DNA of 64,000 nucleotides from CAWACP01 sp963832965 (GTDB lineage: Bacteria; Acidobacteriota; Terriglobia; Bryobacterales; Bryobacteraceae): contig CAWHVW010000005.1 in the NCBI GenBank assembly GCA_963832965.1, forward strand, positions 992,001 to 1,056,000, in the 5' to 3' direction. The notes beneath the pieces were generated by a model. It was not told the DNA's origin. It saw only the letters and a program-made list of their open reading frames with translations, and made no database searches. A program made the position numbers and the translations under genes. Shown here in pieces: positions 43,972 through 52,584 of this stretch; the stretch's first letter is position 1, and the number at the start of each line of letters is the position of its first letter.

Positions 43972-44559
43972 TCAAAATTCCGTGCGCGGCAATTTCGCGA
44001 CGTCCGGCAGAACCGCCTTCGCGAGGGCAGTTCCGACTTCCGATGAATGCTCGTGAAGGTACAGCCTGGTCTTCTTCCCGTAGTCCTTCTTATCCGTGAT
44101 GCGGACAGCGTAGACGGCAACGTACCCATTGGCTTCACCCAGGGCCGCCTTCTCAAACCGCAGTTCGTAGCGTTGCTGGTCCGGTTGGTCGAATCCGACA
44201 ACCATGTAGTGGAAAACCTTGCCGGTATTATCGTCGTGCATGATGGTGGCCACCAGAACTTTGCCGCCATGAGATTCGCTGTCCGACTTGATTCCCGCGG
44301 AAAGGGTGTCCAGATCCGCGGTCGAATGCGCGTCCGGGTGGTCCACGATGGTGAACAAAGTAGTCCAATCACCGACCGACTCGTGGTTGCTCACGAACTC
44401 CCACATCGGTTGCGATTTCTGATTGAACGACGCCAGGCGGTACGTGCGTTCCAGAAAAGTGAGCGACGGAACGGATGGGGTCCGATCAGCCAGCGCGGAG
44501 CTTACAACAGCCAGCCCGCAGCAACAGAGCGCGAGCGTCAACAGTCTTGTTTTGTACAT
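43972..44559 (-). CDS. Secreted protein, unknown function
   Basis: A 195-residue protein with signal peptide (MYKTRLLTLALCCCGLAVVSSALA) that decides the ATG at 44559; GGGA lies just upstream. The mature part has WEFVSNHESVGDWTTLFTIV and a regular beta pattern ending YLHEHSSEVGTALAKAV. No recognised domain. It precedes the sulfotransferase gene by 46 bases on the same strand, so may be co-transcribed. Confidence 0.6.
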   Translation of the reverse strand: MYKTRLLTLALCCCGLAVVSSALADRTPSVPSLTFLERTYRLASFNQKSQPMWEFVSNHESVGDWTTLFTIVDHPDAHSTADLDTLSAGIKSDSESHGGKVLVATIMHDDNTGKVFHYMVVGFDQPDQQRYELRFEKAALGEANGYVAVYAVRITDKKDYGKKTRLYLHEHSSEVGTALAKAVLPDVAKLPRTEF

Positions 44560-44646
44560 GGATGTCCCTAGGGTAGCCGAAAGGCCTAAGAACATCCTAT
44601 ACCCAGGCGAGAGTCGCCACCTGTTTCCGCAAGTCTCGCCGTCCGC

Positions 44647-45363
44647 TCAGGGCTTCGCCGGCTCGTCGGCTTTCCGTTTGAGGCTCAGTGGCAAATCCCT
44701 GCCGCCCTGCGTCCACGTGCCCGTCAGTTCGGTGCCTTCTTTGTTGATTTCGGCCTGATATCCACCTCCCACCATCTTGACCGACAGGTTGAGCTTCGTA
44801 TCCTTTTGCTCGATGGTCGAGACCGGAATCTCCACTCCGCCCTGGTCCACACTCACCAGCGTGGCGCTGGCTCCATCCTCACCGTTGGACATCTTCAGAA
44901 CCAGCCGCAAGGACTTACCAGCTTCCAGCGTGCCTTCCCAGGTGCCCAGGAATTCTTTGGCTACCGGTGGGCTTTTCTTGCTCTCTTCCACCCGGGCATC
45001 GCCGGTGCGGCTGAGCTTGAGAGGGAAGGACTGGCCTCCCTGCGCGAAGTCGCCCGGCAGAGTCTTGCCGTCGGCGGACAGAGTGCCGGTGAAAGTCGGA
45101 TCTCCAGGTCCTCCCTTGATCCGGAATGAACACTTGCCATCCGCGAAAGTAATGGCGTCCAGCGGAATTCCAGTCGCGTTCTGTTCGGGTATGGAAATGG
45201 ACCCAACCCACCCGCTCGCGTTCTTGTCGAGATCGATCTCCACCGCCAACGGGTGATCGGGATTATCGATGGTGCCGGTCCAATGGCCGCGCAGGCCGTC
45301 CTGTGCCGAAAGGGCACCGGCCATCAGCAATACTCCCAGGAAAATGCGATTCGGAGTCTTCAT
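44647..45363 (-). CDS. Secreted protein with two beta-barrel-like repeats
   Basis: A 238-residue protein with signal peptide MKTPNRIFLGVLLMAGALSA; GAGGGG 7 bases upstream supports the ATG at 45363. The mature part is two copies of one module: GHWTGTIDNPDHPLAVEIDL through FTGTLSADGKTLPGDFAQGG, and GTWEGTLEAGKSLRLVLKM through LTGTWTQGGRDLPLSL. Each looks like a small antiparallel barrel. Function unknown. Confidence 0.62.
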   Translation of the reverse strand: MKTPNRIFLGVLLMAGALSAQDGLRGHWTGTIDNPDHPLAVEIDLDKNASGWVGSISIPEQNATGIPLDAITFADGKCSFRIKGGPGDPTFTGTLSADGKTLPGDFAQGGQSFPLKLSRTGDARVEESKKSPPVAKEFLGTWEGTLEAGKSLRLVLKMSNGEDGASATLVSVDQGGVEIPVSTIEQKDTKLNLSVKMVGGGYQAEINKEGTELTGTWTQGGRDLPLSLKRKADEPAKP

Positions 45364-45457
45364 ATGACGCCCCTCACTGCCGGTTTGCGCTACGCCGCCA
45401 GTATCCCAGATCCCGTTATTGCCGGGGTGAAATATCGGACAAGCTCGCGGGAAGAGG

Positions 45458-45485
45458 TTCAAATTAGTTTCAATTGTGTTACAAT
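45458..45485 (+). promoter_or_regulatory. Candidate sigma-70 promoter of the APH-like gene
   Basis: TTCAAA at 45458-45463 (-35 like) and TACAAT at 45480-45485 (-10) are 16 bases apart, 49 bases before the chosen GTG. One of the better two-box promoters in the window, in a locally AT-rich stretch. Confidence 0.5.
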
Positions 45486-45534
45486 CAAGCTCCAGGCTGA
45501 TTCCCAGGTCGGCGCCAGGCTTGGGGAGAATCCC

Positions 45535-46539
45535 GTGTCAAAACAGTACGTTGGGCATCTTTCCTCGCGCGATCCTTTGCATCCCTACCTCCTGCACGAA
45601 GTCTTGCCGCAAATCGGGGTGCGCAACAACCGCGCCGATTTTCGCGTGTTCAGCATGAAGCACAGCAAAGTCTATCTTTACGAGGAGTGCCACAGCCGCG
45701 CTCAGATAGTGGGCAAGTTCTTTGTGAGCGGCGGCCACGAAACGGCGGAAGCCTCCCAACGCATGCGGCAGGAGTTCGACAATCTGGAACTGCTGCGCAG
45801 CTACGGTCTGGCCGGTTACCCGCATCATGTTGTGCGCCCTCTGGGCACCAACGCCTGGCTCAATAGCATTCTGGTGGAGGAGTATGCCCCGGGCGTTCCC
45901 CTCAGCGCGTTCGTAAGCAATGCGATCCGCCAGGGGCAATCGCAGGCGCTTTTTGAGAAGTTGACCGCCCTGGCCTGGTTTCTTGCCACTCTCCACAACC
46001 GCACCTCCAACGGCCATCCCGTTGACTTTCATCAGGACTGCGCCTACTTGAACCGGCTGGTCCGCAAGCTGCAAACCCAGCAGGTGATCGGCGCGTGGGA
46101 CGTGGATGAGTTGCATTGGTTGCGCGACCGCTGGCGGGAGAAGCCGCGCATGTGGGAGGATAACCAGGTGCTCGTTCATGGCGACGCCACCCCCAGCAAT
46201 CTGCTGTTCGGGCGCGGTCTCAGCGTGATCGCCATCGACCTCGAACGGATGAAGCGCGCCGACCGCACTTTCGACCTCGGGCGGATTGCCGGAGAGCTGC
46301 AGCACTATTTTCTGGAAGCCGGCGGAAACAAGCAGGCCGCCGAACCCTTCATCGGACACTTTCTCTGGGAATACGCCTGTCACTTCCCGGATCGCCACAG
46401 CGCGTTCCGCTCCATTACCGGCCGGTTACCTTTCCAGATGGCGCTCACGCTGCTGCGCATCGCCCGAAACTCCTGGGTAAGCTCGTTTCAGCGAGGACGG
46501 CTGGTGGAAGAGGCCAAAATCATTTTGCGGACGCCGTGA
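45535..46539 (+). CDS. Aminoglycoside phosphotransferase-like (APH) kinase
   Basis: A 334-residue protein of the APH/choline kinase fold. An N-terminal lobe (FRVFSMKHSKVYLYEE, VGKFFVSGG) is followed by LATLHN, the catalytic Brenner loop HGDATPSNLLFG (Asp and Asn) and IAIDLERMKRADRTFDLGRI in place of the usual DFG-like IDxE segment. GTG at 45535 has GGGGAGA 5 bases upstream. The fold covers antibiotic, sugar and lipid kinases; no resistance role can be claimed. The stop abuts the ATG of the HAD gene. Confidence 0.72.
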   Translation: MSKQYVGHLSSRDPLHPYLLHEVLPQIGVRNNRADFRVFSMKHSKVYLYEECHSRAQIVGKFFVSGGHETAEASQRMRQEFDNLELLRSYGLAGYPHHVVRPLGTNAWLNSILVEEYAPGVPLSAFVSNAIRQGQSQALFEKLTALAWFLATLHNRTSNGHPVDFHQDCAYLNRLVRKLQTQQVIGAWDVDELHWLRDRWREKPRMWEDNQVLVHGDATPSNLLFGRGLSVIAIDLERMKRADRTFDLGRIAGELQHYFLEAGGNKQAAEPFIGHFLWEYACHFPDRHSAFRSITGRLPFQMALTLLRIARNSWVSSFQRGRLVEEAKIILRTP

Positions 46540-47286
46540 ATGGAGATTCGCGCCCTGCTCTTCGATGTCAATGGAACCCTCATCGACATCGAAACCGACG
46601 AGTGGATGGAAGAGGCGTACCGCGCCATTGGGCATTTTCTGAGCTATCAGGGCATCGCGCTGCACCGTGGCGAAGTGCGTGATTTGTACTTCCAGATCAT
46701 GAAAGAGCAGTTCGCGGCGAGCAGGGAAGTCTACCCCGAGTTCGATGTGGTCGCGGTCTGGAGCGAAGTCCTGCGCAGGCACGCCACTGAGTACACCCGT
46801 TCTCTCCCTCCGGACAAGCTTCTGCGGATGCCGCTGTTCCTCGCCGAACTGCAGCGTGGAATTTCCCGCAAACGCCTGGTCGCTTTTCCACAGACGCAGG
46901 AAATTCTGACCCAGTTGAAGACGCGCTACCCGCTCGCTGTGGTTTCCGACGCGCAAAGCGCCTATGGCGTGCCCGAGCTTCGCGCGGCCGGGCTTGCCGA
47001 ATACTTCTCGCCCATCATCGTCTCCGGCGACTACGGCTATCGCAAGCCCGACAAGCGCTTGTTCGAGGCCGCCCTGGCCGAGTTGCAGGTCCGCCCCGAG
47101 CAGGCCATCTTCATTGGTAACGACCGGTTTCGGGACGTGTTCGGGGCGCGACAGGCAGGCATGAAGACCATCCTGTTTTGCCCGTCCGGCAACCCTGGGG
47201 GCTCCGCCGAAACCGAACCGGACTACATCCTCTACAAGTACGCCGATCTGCCCCGCGCGATCGAATTCTTCGCCGCGCAGTGCTAA
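46540..47286 (+). CDS. HAD-superfamily hydrolase with altered motif I
   Basis: A 248-residue haloacid dehalogenase-fold protein: motif I LLFDVNGTLID, motif II VVSDAQ, motif III YRKPDKRLF and motif IV FIGNDRFRDVFGARQAG, with a helical cap between I and II. The nucleophile Asp is present, but the second position of DxD is Asn, which normally weakens phosphatase acid-base catalysis, so its activity may differ. The ATG follows the APH-like stop with no gap; the two probably act on the same metabolite. Confidence 0.8.
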   Translation: MEIRALLFDVNGTLIDIETDEWMEEAYRAIGHFLSYQGIALHRGEVRDLYFQIMKEQFAASREVYPEFDVVAVWSEVLRRHATEYTRSLPPDKLLRMPLFLAELQRGISRKRLVAFPQTQEILTQLKTRYPLAVVSDAQSAYGVPELRAAGLAEYFSPIIVSGDYGYRKPDKRLFEAALAELQVRPEQAIFIGNDRFRDVFGARQAGMKTILFCPSGNPGGSAETEPDYILYKYADLPRAIEFFAAQC

Positions 47287-47564
47287 CATCGTTAATCTCC
47301 TTCCTGAACAAACGGTCCGTCGCAGCCGCCCTGCTATACTTCATTCAACTGCATCTGATTCTGGCGGTGGTTTCTGCGGCGAACCTTCAGGGGCTGCCCA
47401 CGAAAGAGGAAGCGTCCAATGCCTTTGTGTATCCCACGTTTCTCGAGATGCGGCTGCAGCACCACGTCTACGCAACCAATTTCTACGCCTATGCGCTCTT
47501 TCTTCTGGCCAGCCACGTGGCTCCGGTATTGCTCTCCAGCCGCTTCGCCAAGGCCATGACGTAG
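47280..47564 (+). CDS. Small membrane protein, unknown function
   Basis: A 94-residue protein beginning at GTG 47280, overlapping the HAD stop codon. Helices AAALLYFIQLHLILAVVSAA and FYAYALFLLASHVAPVLL are membrane segments. No domain recognised. Position at the end of the APH-HAD operon suggests co-expression. Confidence 0.45.
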   Translation: MLTSLISFLNKRSVAAALLYFIQLHLILAVVSAANLQGLPTKEEASNAFVYPTFLEMRLQHHVYATNFYAYALFLLASHVAPVLLSSRFAKAMT

Positions 47565-47683
47565 GCGCCTCCCGGGCAAATCACCATGCCTGCCCTGCTG
47601 GCGTGCCAGCGAGCGGAATCAGGATGACCACGTCCGACTGGCGGAAACCTCCGATTGGTGAAAGAATCGAAAGCGAACCAGCC

Positions 47684-48385
47684 ATGACACAAAGAATCCT
47701 CGTCGCGGTTTCCGCGGCACTCATTCTCGCCCAGTTGCCGGCCTTCGCCAAGCCGAAACGCAAAGAGTACGACAACTCGGCGGCCCAGGTGTTCGACGCC
47801 GCTCTCAAAACCGCAAGAGAACGCCAGGTGGTCACGTACGTCGACGAAAAACGCCTGATGTTTACCTTCGAAACAGGCCGGTCGCCGCTCTCCAGCGGTT
47901 TTATCGCCAACGCGTCCGTCGAGGCCGAAACGGACGCAAAATGCGCCCTGGTCCTCAACGTTCAGCATAAGAACCCCGGCGATGGTATTTCGTTCAACGC
48001 CGGCGACCGCATGGCCGACCAGTTCTACGCGCAGGTTTCCGCGGAACTGGGCGGCCAATCGACGCAGAAGGTAGCGGTGAAACCCGAAGCGCCACCCGTC
48101 GTGGCCCCACCGGTCGCGGCCCCACCCGCCGTCGCTCCGCCCGCGCCGCCCGTTGCATCCGCCCCGCCGAAAGATTATGGAACGGTTGCCGTCACCTGCT
48201 CCATCGAGAGCGCCGACGTTACCGTGGATGGGGCGTTTGTCGGGAACCTGCCGGCGTCGTTGCGCCTCCCTCCCGGCAAACACACCGTCCAGGTGACTAT
48301 GTCCGGCTACCAGCCCTGGAGCCGCGATATCACCGTGATGGCCGGAGCGGATCTGCGGCTCATTGCGACGCTGGCCAAACAATGA
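47684..48385 (+). CDS. Secreted PEGA-domain protein
   Basis: A 233-residue exported protein: signal peptide MTQRILVAVSAALILAQLPAFA, an alpha/beta domain (KEYDNSAAQVFDAALKTARERQ, LVLNVQHKN) , a Pro/Ala/Val linker and a C-terminal PEGA domain (YGTVAVTCSIESADVTVDGAFVGNLPAS, PPGKHTVQVTMSGYQPW). PEGA domains pack on cell-surface proteins. Signal peptide decides the ATG at 47684. Convergent with the interrupted glycosidase-like gene. Confidence 0.75.
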   Translation: MTQRILVAVSAALILAQLPAFAKPKRKEYDNSAAQVFDAALKTARERQVVTYVDEKRLMFTFETGRSPLSSGFIANASVEAETDAKCALVLNVQHKNPGDGISFNAGDRMADQFYAQVSAELGGQSTQKVAVKPEAPPVVAPPVAAPPAVAPPAPPVASAPPKDYGTVAVTCSIESADVTVDGAFVGNLPASLRLPPGKHTVQVTMSGYQPWSRDITVMAGADLRLIATLAKQ

Positions 48386-48398
48386 TCGCCGCGGTCGT

Positions 48399-50048
48399 CT
48401 ATGGCTGGCTCTGGCAGCTCACATAGACGCTGGCGGTTGTCTGAAATCCGGCGATCTGCGCCTGCGCGAGTTGGTCGCCGGAGGCCACGGCCGGTATCGT
48501 GACGTTGATCTGATAGAGCCCCGACTCCACCAGATTCGCGGCATCCACCTGAGCGCTCACTCCGCCAATCGTAACCGTTAACGGGCCCGCCAGCGGGACC
48601 GGTCGGGAGACCAGTTGCGACGTGGGCGTCGCTGGATTGGTCGGCCCAAACCCGGTTCCATACAGCTCGATCTCCTCGCCCACCAGCGCCGGACGGCTGT
48701 TGGGTCCGGCGGGTCCCACCAGCGTTCCGTCCGCGTGCCGCGCGGCAAGGTACGTCTTGCCGCCGCTCGTCCAGGCGAAGAATTGCGGCGCCATTTTCTG
48801 CTTGATCACCGTACCCGGATAGCTGGCGCCCTGCGCCGTGGTCACTTGCACCGATACCGGCCCCAGGGCGGGGTCGTCCGGAGCGAGCGCATTGATCTGG
48901 CTCGGGCTGATGTAGTCGATGTAGGCGGGCTTGCCGTTCACTGTCACCGTTACGCCTCCGAGCGATGTAGGCAATAGATTCCCGTTGAAATCCGTGGCGG
49001 CCCACGTCTGTGCGGCCTGCGCAAATCCGTTGCCTTGAATCACCAGCCATCCCGCCGAAGCGATGGCCGGTTGATAGCCAGCGGCGTCGCGTACGGAGGT
49101 GACTCGGGAGGCCGGAGCGGCAAGCGCCTGCGGGCGCTGCAGCAGGATGCCATCATCCGTGGCCAGCGTGACCTGAGGCGCGGCCGAACCATCGTTGAAG
49201 CGAGCAGCCGAAGTAATGTATACGGCGTCGGCAATCAATGGGCCTGAGCCGCCGTTGGAAATCGTCAAAACCGGTGAGCCCGCGGCGGTCAGGCGGACAC
49301 CGCTGGCAATGGTGTGCCACTGGTCGCCCGCCGTGGCGCTGCTCTCATCGAGGCTTGCGGACGCCACCACGTTGCCCCCGGACAGAATCTGGTATGTGGC
49401 GTTCTTCGTCCAGCCGGCGGCGCCCGGCGCGTTCGGCAGCCAGATCTGTATGGTGTACTGGCCGTCGGCGGGAATGTACAGGTTCCACTGCGCCGTCCCT
49501 CCGGGCACGTCCAGTTCGTGCAGCGAAGCGCCCCACGCGTTGTACCACGGACCCACAGCGACTTCGCTGGCATAGCCCGTGGAATCGCTCGTGATGTACC
49601 AGGGTCCGTTCGCTATAAATTCCGGGTCGGAATCGTCCACGATGTATTGGTACAGCGGAGCCTGTGCGCCGGTGAAGCGCTGCAGCCCGGCTTCCAGCGC
49701 GATGGTCTGCCACGTGGGCGTGCCGTTCAGCACGGCCACGCCATTGGTGAAATCGCGCTGAAAAATATCCGGCGATTGCGTCACAAGTTGCACCCCATCG
49801 ATCCACACACTGCCGGCAACGTCTCCCACATTGAATTGCAGCGTGTTGTCCTGCGCCGTGGCGTTGGACACAAACGTGAGCGTGTAAAACTGCCACGACG
49901 TGTCCAGCGAAACTTGCGAGGAAAGGCCGTAATTGGGGTAGGGAGAGGACCCGCCCTCGCAATCCACGATCATCGAGCGGGGAGCATCCGACCGCGCCCA
50001 GAACTGTACCTGATAGTTCGTCCCCGCCGTCACCGGGAGAAACGTCTG
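48399..50048 (-). pseudogene. Glycosidase-like secreted protein, C-terminal part after an in-frame TAA
   Basis: Continues the preceding gene in the same frame after a single TAA at 50049-50051: QTFLPVTAGTNYQVQFWARSD is the middle of a carbohydrate-binding (CBM4/9-like) beta module begun upstream. Then come further beta modules (WNLYIPADGQYTIQIWLPN) and a C-terminal pair of Ig/TIG-like repeats with SPSQINALAPDDPALGPVSVQV, ELYGTGFGPTNPA and LYQINVTIPAVASGD, matching the Solibacter C-terminal domain (TIGR03437-like). An isolated start (GTG at 50033) exists but would begin inside the module, so readthrough or a broken gene is more likely than a separate gene. Confidence 0.7.
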
Positions 50049-51593
50049 TTACAGATTCACCTGCCACGAGTAGGAATCCGCGGTGGCCACGTCAATGTGC
50101 GCCGACGCGCTTCCTTCGGCGGCCATGGAACTGTCGACGGTGATGGTGGCGCTGGCCTGCCCGTCGTCTTCCACAAAATACGACCACCCGGAAAGCCCGC
50201 TTTCAAACCCGCCGTTACTGAGCAGATTCGCACCCGGCCCGGGGCCCGCGCGAACGGCCGGGCCCAGCGGATCGCCCAGGTTGAAATCGTACTCGTCGTA
50301 CCACCAGTCGGTGCAACATCCGGTGTCGCCGAGGTCGTAGGTGAAAAAGCCGTCGTTCATCAGCGCCGCGGCCAGGCCGAAACGCATGTTCGGATAGAAG
50401 GTTTGGCCGAAAGCAATGCTGGAGGCGGGCAGATTCTGCATGGGCGCGTATCCGTAGCCGTATGAAATGATGTTCGGGGGCCCGGATTGCACCTGGTTGA
50501 GCCCGGGTGTGAGACCCTGCGCGAACCAGTTCTGATAGTTGTTCCGGAAATCGCTGAAGGACATGTCTCCTTCGCGCACGTCCACCGCTTCGAAAACCAG
50601 GCTGTCCCCGTTAAAGAGCGCCATGGTTTGACCATCGGCGGGTTCAATCAGGTGCCCCGAAAGGTAGCCCCACGGCACCAGTTGGCGGTACGTCTCGATT
50701 TCGAGAAACAAGCCGGCACGCCACGCCGCATCAAGTGTGGCTGGATCGTCGGGAACTCCGTCGCCATTGGCGTCGATCTGGACCGGGTTGCCATAGGCAT
50801 CGGTGGTGAGCCAGGAAATCGTCGTCCACACGTTGTCGAAAAACACGCCATCGTAGAGAAGCCCGTACTGAAGCATTTGCTGGTAGGCGAAATTGGCAAC
50901 CGCTTCGGCCACTTCCGGTTTGGTCAGATTTAACAAGTATGTAGCGTTACCCCAGATCTGAATCTTGTTGCCGTGAATGTCCTTCAAGTAGTAGTCGTCG
51001 GGAAAGAAAGGGCCGCCGGGCACGGTGTATGTGGCATCGGCGCCCAACAGCATCACCACCCCTGGGTTGGCAACGCGCAGCGCGGTAGCCTGATCGACGC
51101 TTAGAAACGGGCTCAGATAGAGCTGAATTTTCGCCGCGTCGGCTGGCGCGGTGGTGTACCAATACTCGCCCCCCCAGATGCTCCCGATACGGGGGAATTT
51201 CCCGCCAGGCACGGCGACGGCACGGTATTGGAGAGACCAGAAACCTTCTTCCGAAGCGCAGCGAATGTACACCGAATTTACGGTTTGCGGGCTCGGATTC
51301 AGCCCGGTTAGCGTCACCTGATGCGCGGCGCTTGCCGCTCCGGTATCCACCGGTTGCATCTGGCTCAAATCCACCAATGCGTTCACCGAATATCCGCAAG
51401 TGTCCGCCACGGGTGTGTCGAAGGAGAGTTGCACGCTGCTGCTCCCCGGAGGTAGCAAACTGCTGGGCGGGTTTATGTTGGTGAGCGACAGGATCGGTAA
51501 TGTCTGGCACAATCCCGGCGCGCAGACCAGCGCAGCCAGGCCAGACAGTAATGTAGATCGACGTGCGCGTGCCACGGGGGACTCCCACAGCAT
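50049..51593 (-). CDS. Putative secreted glycosidase-like protein, N-terminal part
   Basis: A 514-residue product ending at TAA 50049. GGAGG lies 4 bases before the ATG at 51593, and a basic signal peptide (RRSTLLSGLAALVCAPGLCQ) follows. After a fibronectin-like module (LTGLNPSPQTVNSVYIRC) comes a barrel-like domain with YDGVFFDNVWTTISWLTTDA, LLNLTKPEVAEAVANFAYQQ and VPWGYLSGHLIEPADG, resembling hypothetical glycosyl-hydrolase barrels (GHL15-like); the Asp pair in FFDNV is a candidate active site. The last residues (NLLSNGGFESGLSGWSYFVED) open a carbohydrate-binding module that continues past the stop. Confidence 0.6.
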   Translation of the reverse strand: MLWESPVARARRSTLLSGLAALVCAPGLCQTLPILSLTNINPPSSLLPPGSSSVQLSFDTPVADTCGYSVNALVDLSQMQPVDTGAASAAHQVTLTGLNPSPQTVNSVYIRCASEEGFWSLQYRAVAVPGGKFPRIGSIWGGEYWYTTAPADAAKIQLYLSPFLSVDQATALRVANPGVVMLLGADATYTVPGGPFFPDDYYLKDIHGNKIQIWGNATYLLNLTKPEVAEAVANFAYQQMLQYGLLYDGVFFDNVWTTISWLTTDAYGNPVQIDANGDGVPDDPATLDAAWRAGLFLEIETYRQLVPWGYLSGHLIEPADGQTMALFNGDSLVFEAVDVREGDMSFSDFRNNYQNWFAQGLTPGLNQVQSGPPNIISYGYGYAPMQNLPASSIAFGQTFYPNMRFGLAAALMNDGFFTYDLGDTGCCTDWWYDEYDFNLGDPLGPAVRAGPGPGANLLSNGGFESGLSGWSYFVEDDGQASATITVDSSMAAEGSASAHIDVATADSYSWQVNL

Positions 51594-51609
51594 AGCGCCT
51601 CCACCCGGC

Positions 51610-51632
51610 GTGGGGCAGGGCCGTGCCCAGCC
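51610..51632. repeat. Dispersed palindrome, copy 6
   Basis: GGCAGGGCCGTGCCCAGCC core preceded by GTGG, one mismatch in the stem. It lies in the 5' leader of the glycosidase-like gene, 17 bases before its start codon, unlike the other copies, which lie beyond gene ends. Confidence 0.7.
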
Positions 51633-51687
51633 AGGGGAGAAGTGAACACCAGAAACATTACCCCACGCCAGGAGTCTCTTTCTCCGT

Positions 51688-51849
51688 ATGGTTGTATCAG
51701 CCGATTCTCCACCGCCGGATCCCGACGAACTCGACCGAAGTTCCAAAGAGTCCATTGAAAAGGCGCATGATCTGGTTCAGGGGCTCCGGAGTGTCCAGGA
51801 GCACGAGAACGCCATTCTGGGCGAGGATGACCAGCCGCTAGCGGGCTGA
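51688..51849 (+). CDS. Possible small acidic protein, 53 residues
   Basis: ATG at 51688 gives VVSADSPPPDPDELDRSS then KESIEKAHDLVQGLRSVQEH and a stop at 51849. An amphipathic helical second half with a Pro/Asp N-terminus; no cysteines or membrane segment. A GGAG lies about 13 bases upstream, longer than usual, so translation is uncertain. Divergent from the glycosidase-like gene. Confidence 0.4.
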   Translation: MVVSADSPPPDPDELDRSSKESIEKAHDLVQGLRSVQEHENAILGEDDQPLAG

Positions 51850-51925
51850 CAGGTTCGTTCCTCCCTCCCCAGGTTTGGTGCTCATCGTGCAACATCCCGG
51901 ACGTGACCCGATAGGGTTACGGACC

Positions 51926-52111
51926 ATGAGATTCTCGACGTTATTCTCCAACCTGTTGATGCTGCTCACGTTGGCGCTCTATGTTGCTTGGGCTTGCTGC
52001 TACTACTGCTGCTACAGCCTGCTCGCCGGACTTCGGAATTTCCTGCTGATCCTGTTGTTCAACAAGCAAAACTTGCCTGTCGCCGCCGACCGGGCGACGT
52101 CGACTTACTGA
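51926..52111 (+). CDS. Possible small membrane protein, 61 residues
   Basis: From ATG 51926, one or two membrane helices (NLLMLLTLALYVAWACC, LLAGLRNFLLILLF) around a cysteine/tyrosine-rich WACCYYCCYS segment. No good ribosome binding site, no domain recognised; could be chance. Confidence 0.35.
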   Translation: MRFSTLFSNLLMLLTLALYVAWACCYYCCYSLLAGLRNFLLILLFNKQNLPVAADRATSTY

Positions 52112-52136
52112 TCGCCCGCGAACGCCAAAAAACATA

Positions 52137-52170
52137 AAGCTCGCTCCCGCGTATTCGCTGGAGCGAGCTT
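52137..52170 (-). terminator. Rho-independent terminator of the small minus-strand unit
   Basis: Perfect 11-bp stem AAGCTCGCTCC/GGAGCGAGCTT with a 12-base loop; on the minus strand it is followed by TTATGTTTTTTGG. It lies 33 bases beyond the stop codon of the 43-codon minus-strand frame at 52203-52334. Confidence 0.75.
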
Positions 52171-52202
52171 CTGCTGACAGGATTGAGTCGAGCTGATGAA
52201 CC

Positions 52203-52334
52203 TTAACGCGTCATCCGCGTCTCGGGGTACTCTTGCTCCTGGGGGGTGTTGCGATTTTGAACCCGCTTCTTCGGCTCGTGCTCCTGTCGGGTCCGTGATC
52301 TTTGCTTCTTCTGGTCTTGCTTTTTCGTGTTCAT
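52203..52334 (-). CDS. Small basic protein, 43 residues, with strong RBS and own terminator
   Basis: From ATG 52334 the product is MNTKKQDQKKQRSRTRQEHE followed by PKKRVQNRNTPQEQEYPETR and MTR: Lys/Arg/Gln/Glu-rich, with no hydrophobic stretch, so probably disordered or nucleic-acid binding. AAAGGAG lies about 10 bases before the ATG, and a perfect-stem terminator follows the stop. This makes a compact 43-codon transcription unit opposite neighbouring plus-strand genes. No homologue recognised. It could alternatively be a small RNA with an incidental frame. Confidence 0.5.
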   Translation of the reverse strand: MNTKKQDQKKQRSRTRQEHEPKKRVQNRNTPQEQEYPETRMTR

Positions 52335-52572
52335 ACGTGGAACACTCCTTTCCCTTCCTACATACCATACTCGGCGATGGAGAAGCGGAAAAATCGCCGC
52401 GCGCCGGTCTGACGCAGAAGCTCGCCGTTGCCTGCCGGCGACCCGCAGTCGCTTTCGCGGGCGGGCGAGTCGTCGCAGTGCTCCTCGCGCACCGCAATTC
52501 TATGAGTCGATTGCCCCGAAAAGGACGACTTCATAGTCTGTTTCTGTGATGTCGCTCAAAAGGAAAACCGGC

Positions 52573-52578
52573 TACAAT
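52573..52578 (+). promoter_or_regulatory. Candidate -10 box (TACAAT) with leaderless start
   Basis: TACAAT ends 6 bases before the GTG at 52585, so the predicted transcription start coincides with the start codon of the M13 peptidase gene. Confidence 0.4.
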
Positions 52579-52584
52579 ACCACG

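Noticed and set aside
52327..52536. Plus-strand 69-codon frame opposite the small basic protein
   Set aside because: No ribosome binding site; Arg-rich shadow of the better supported minus-strand unit.
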